Positions 63,651 through 64,000 of a stretch of DNA of 64,000 bases are shown piece by piece; the first letter of the stretch is position 1, and the number at the start of each line of letters is the position of its first letter. A model generated the notes under the pieces. The model saw nothing but the letters and a program-made list of their open reading frames with translations, was not told the origin of the DNA and made no database searches. This DNA comes from Mermis nigrescens (Eukaryota > Nematoda > Enoplea > Mermithida > Mermithidae): positions 20,171,290 to 20,235,289 of the forward strand of contig JAVLUZ010000142.1 of assembly GCA_036768485.1 (NCBI GenBank), read 5' to 3'. Position numbers and translations under genes: made by a program.

Positions 63651-64000
63651 CTGAAATATTCAGCAATCGTAAACAAAAGTGAAAAGAAAAGAATAAATAA
63701 GAGTACGCACGGAGCGAAAGAGCGGGGTTACCGAACCCATATATTATCAAATAATTTTTCTCAAAAAAATTAAATTACGCAGGAAAAAATTCAGACAGAT
63801 AAAAAACCCAAAAATACACCAAATCTGTAAAAAATCTCAAAATTATACCAATGTACGTAGGCGTCGCATTTTTAATCGTTGAGATATACAAAAGTAATAT
63901 GCCATAAATAACAAATATCAACAAATGTGCATTTTCAAATTAAAAAATAATAAAAAAACAAAATGAATAAAATTAAGATAGTGAGTTTGACACTGAAATT

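Overview
The window is nuclear DNA of a multicellular eukaryote, most likely an invertebrate. It is AT-rich, has spliced genes whose exons are mostly 50-230 bp, has introns up to about 5 kb, and is densely packed with transposable elements. No bacterial gene organisation is present. Two introns need a GA 5' splice site. Such sites are known to be frequent in a copepod (Eurytemora affinis) and in larvaceans, which is a weak lineage hint and not an identification.

The one confidently named gene is a prolyl oligopeptidase (prolyl endopeptidase, PREP) on the minus strand. It was assembled by hand into 19 coding exons from the ATG at 54643 to the stop at 26048, giving about 708 residues with Ser/Asp/His all present. 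One junction (exon 14 to 15) does not keep frame with any canonical site. A TIR element landed exactly on the exon 4 donor. Its target-site duplication still supplies the GT, and the element supplies the following bases.

Two less certain genes are also on the minus strand. A small proline/lysine-rich gene of unknown function has two exons at 9613-10504. The 3' part of a coiled-coil gene lies at 57818-63650, upstream of PREP.

Layout: 1-3.4 kb holds direct repeats and foldbacks of one family. 3.96-17.7 kb is a large composite with long inverted arms full of TTTACAC/GTGTAAA palindromes, an internal pair of foldback elements, and the small gene between them. 18.9-24.6 kb holds an LTR retroelement (minus orientation, 1-kb LTRs, polypurine tract, primer-binding-like site, 4-bp target duplication) whose coding interior is mostly gone and contains a 100-N gap. 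26.0-54.6 kb is PREP, its introns filled with nested hAT-like and mariner/pogo-like non-autonomous elements, many with readable target duplications. 55.8-63.7 kb contains the coiled-coil exons interleaved with another copy of the palindrome-rich arm.

All coordinates of splice sites come from reading the sequence. No alignment or expression data were available.
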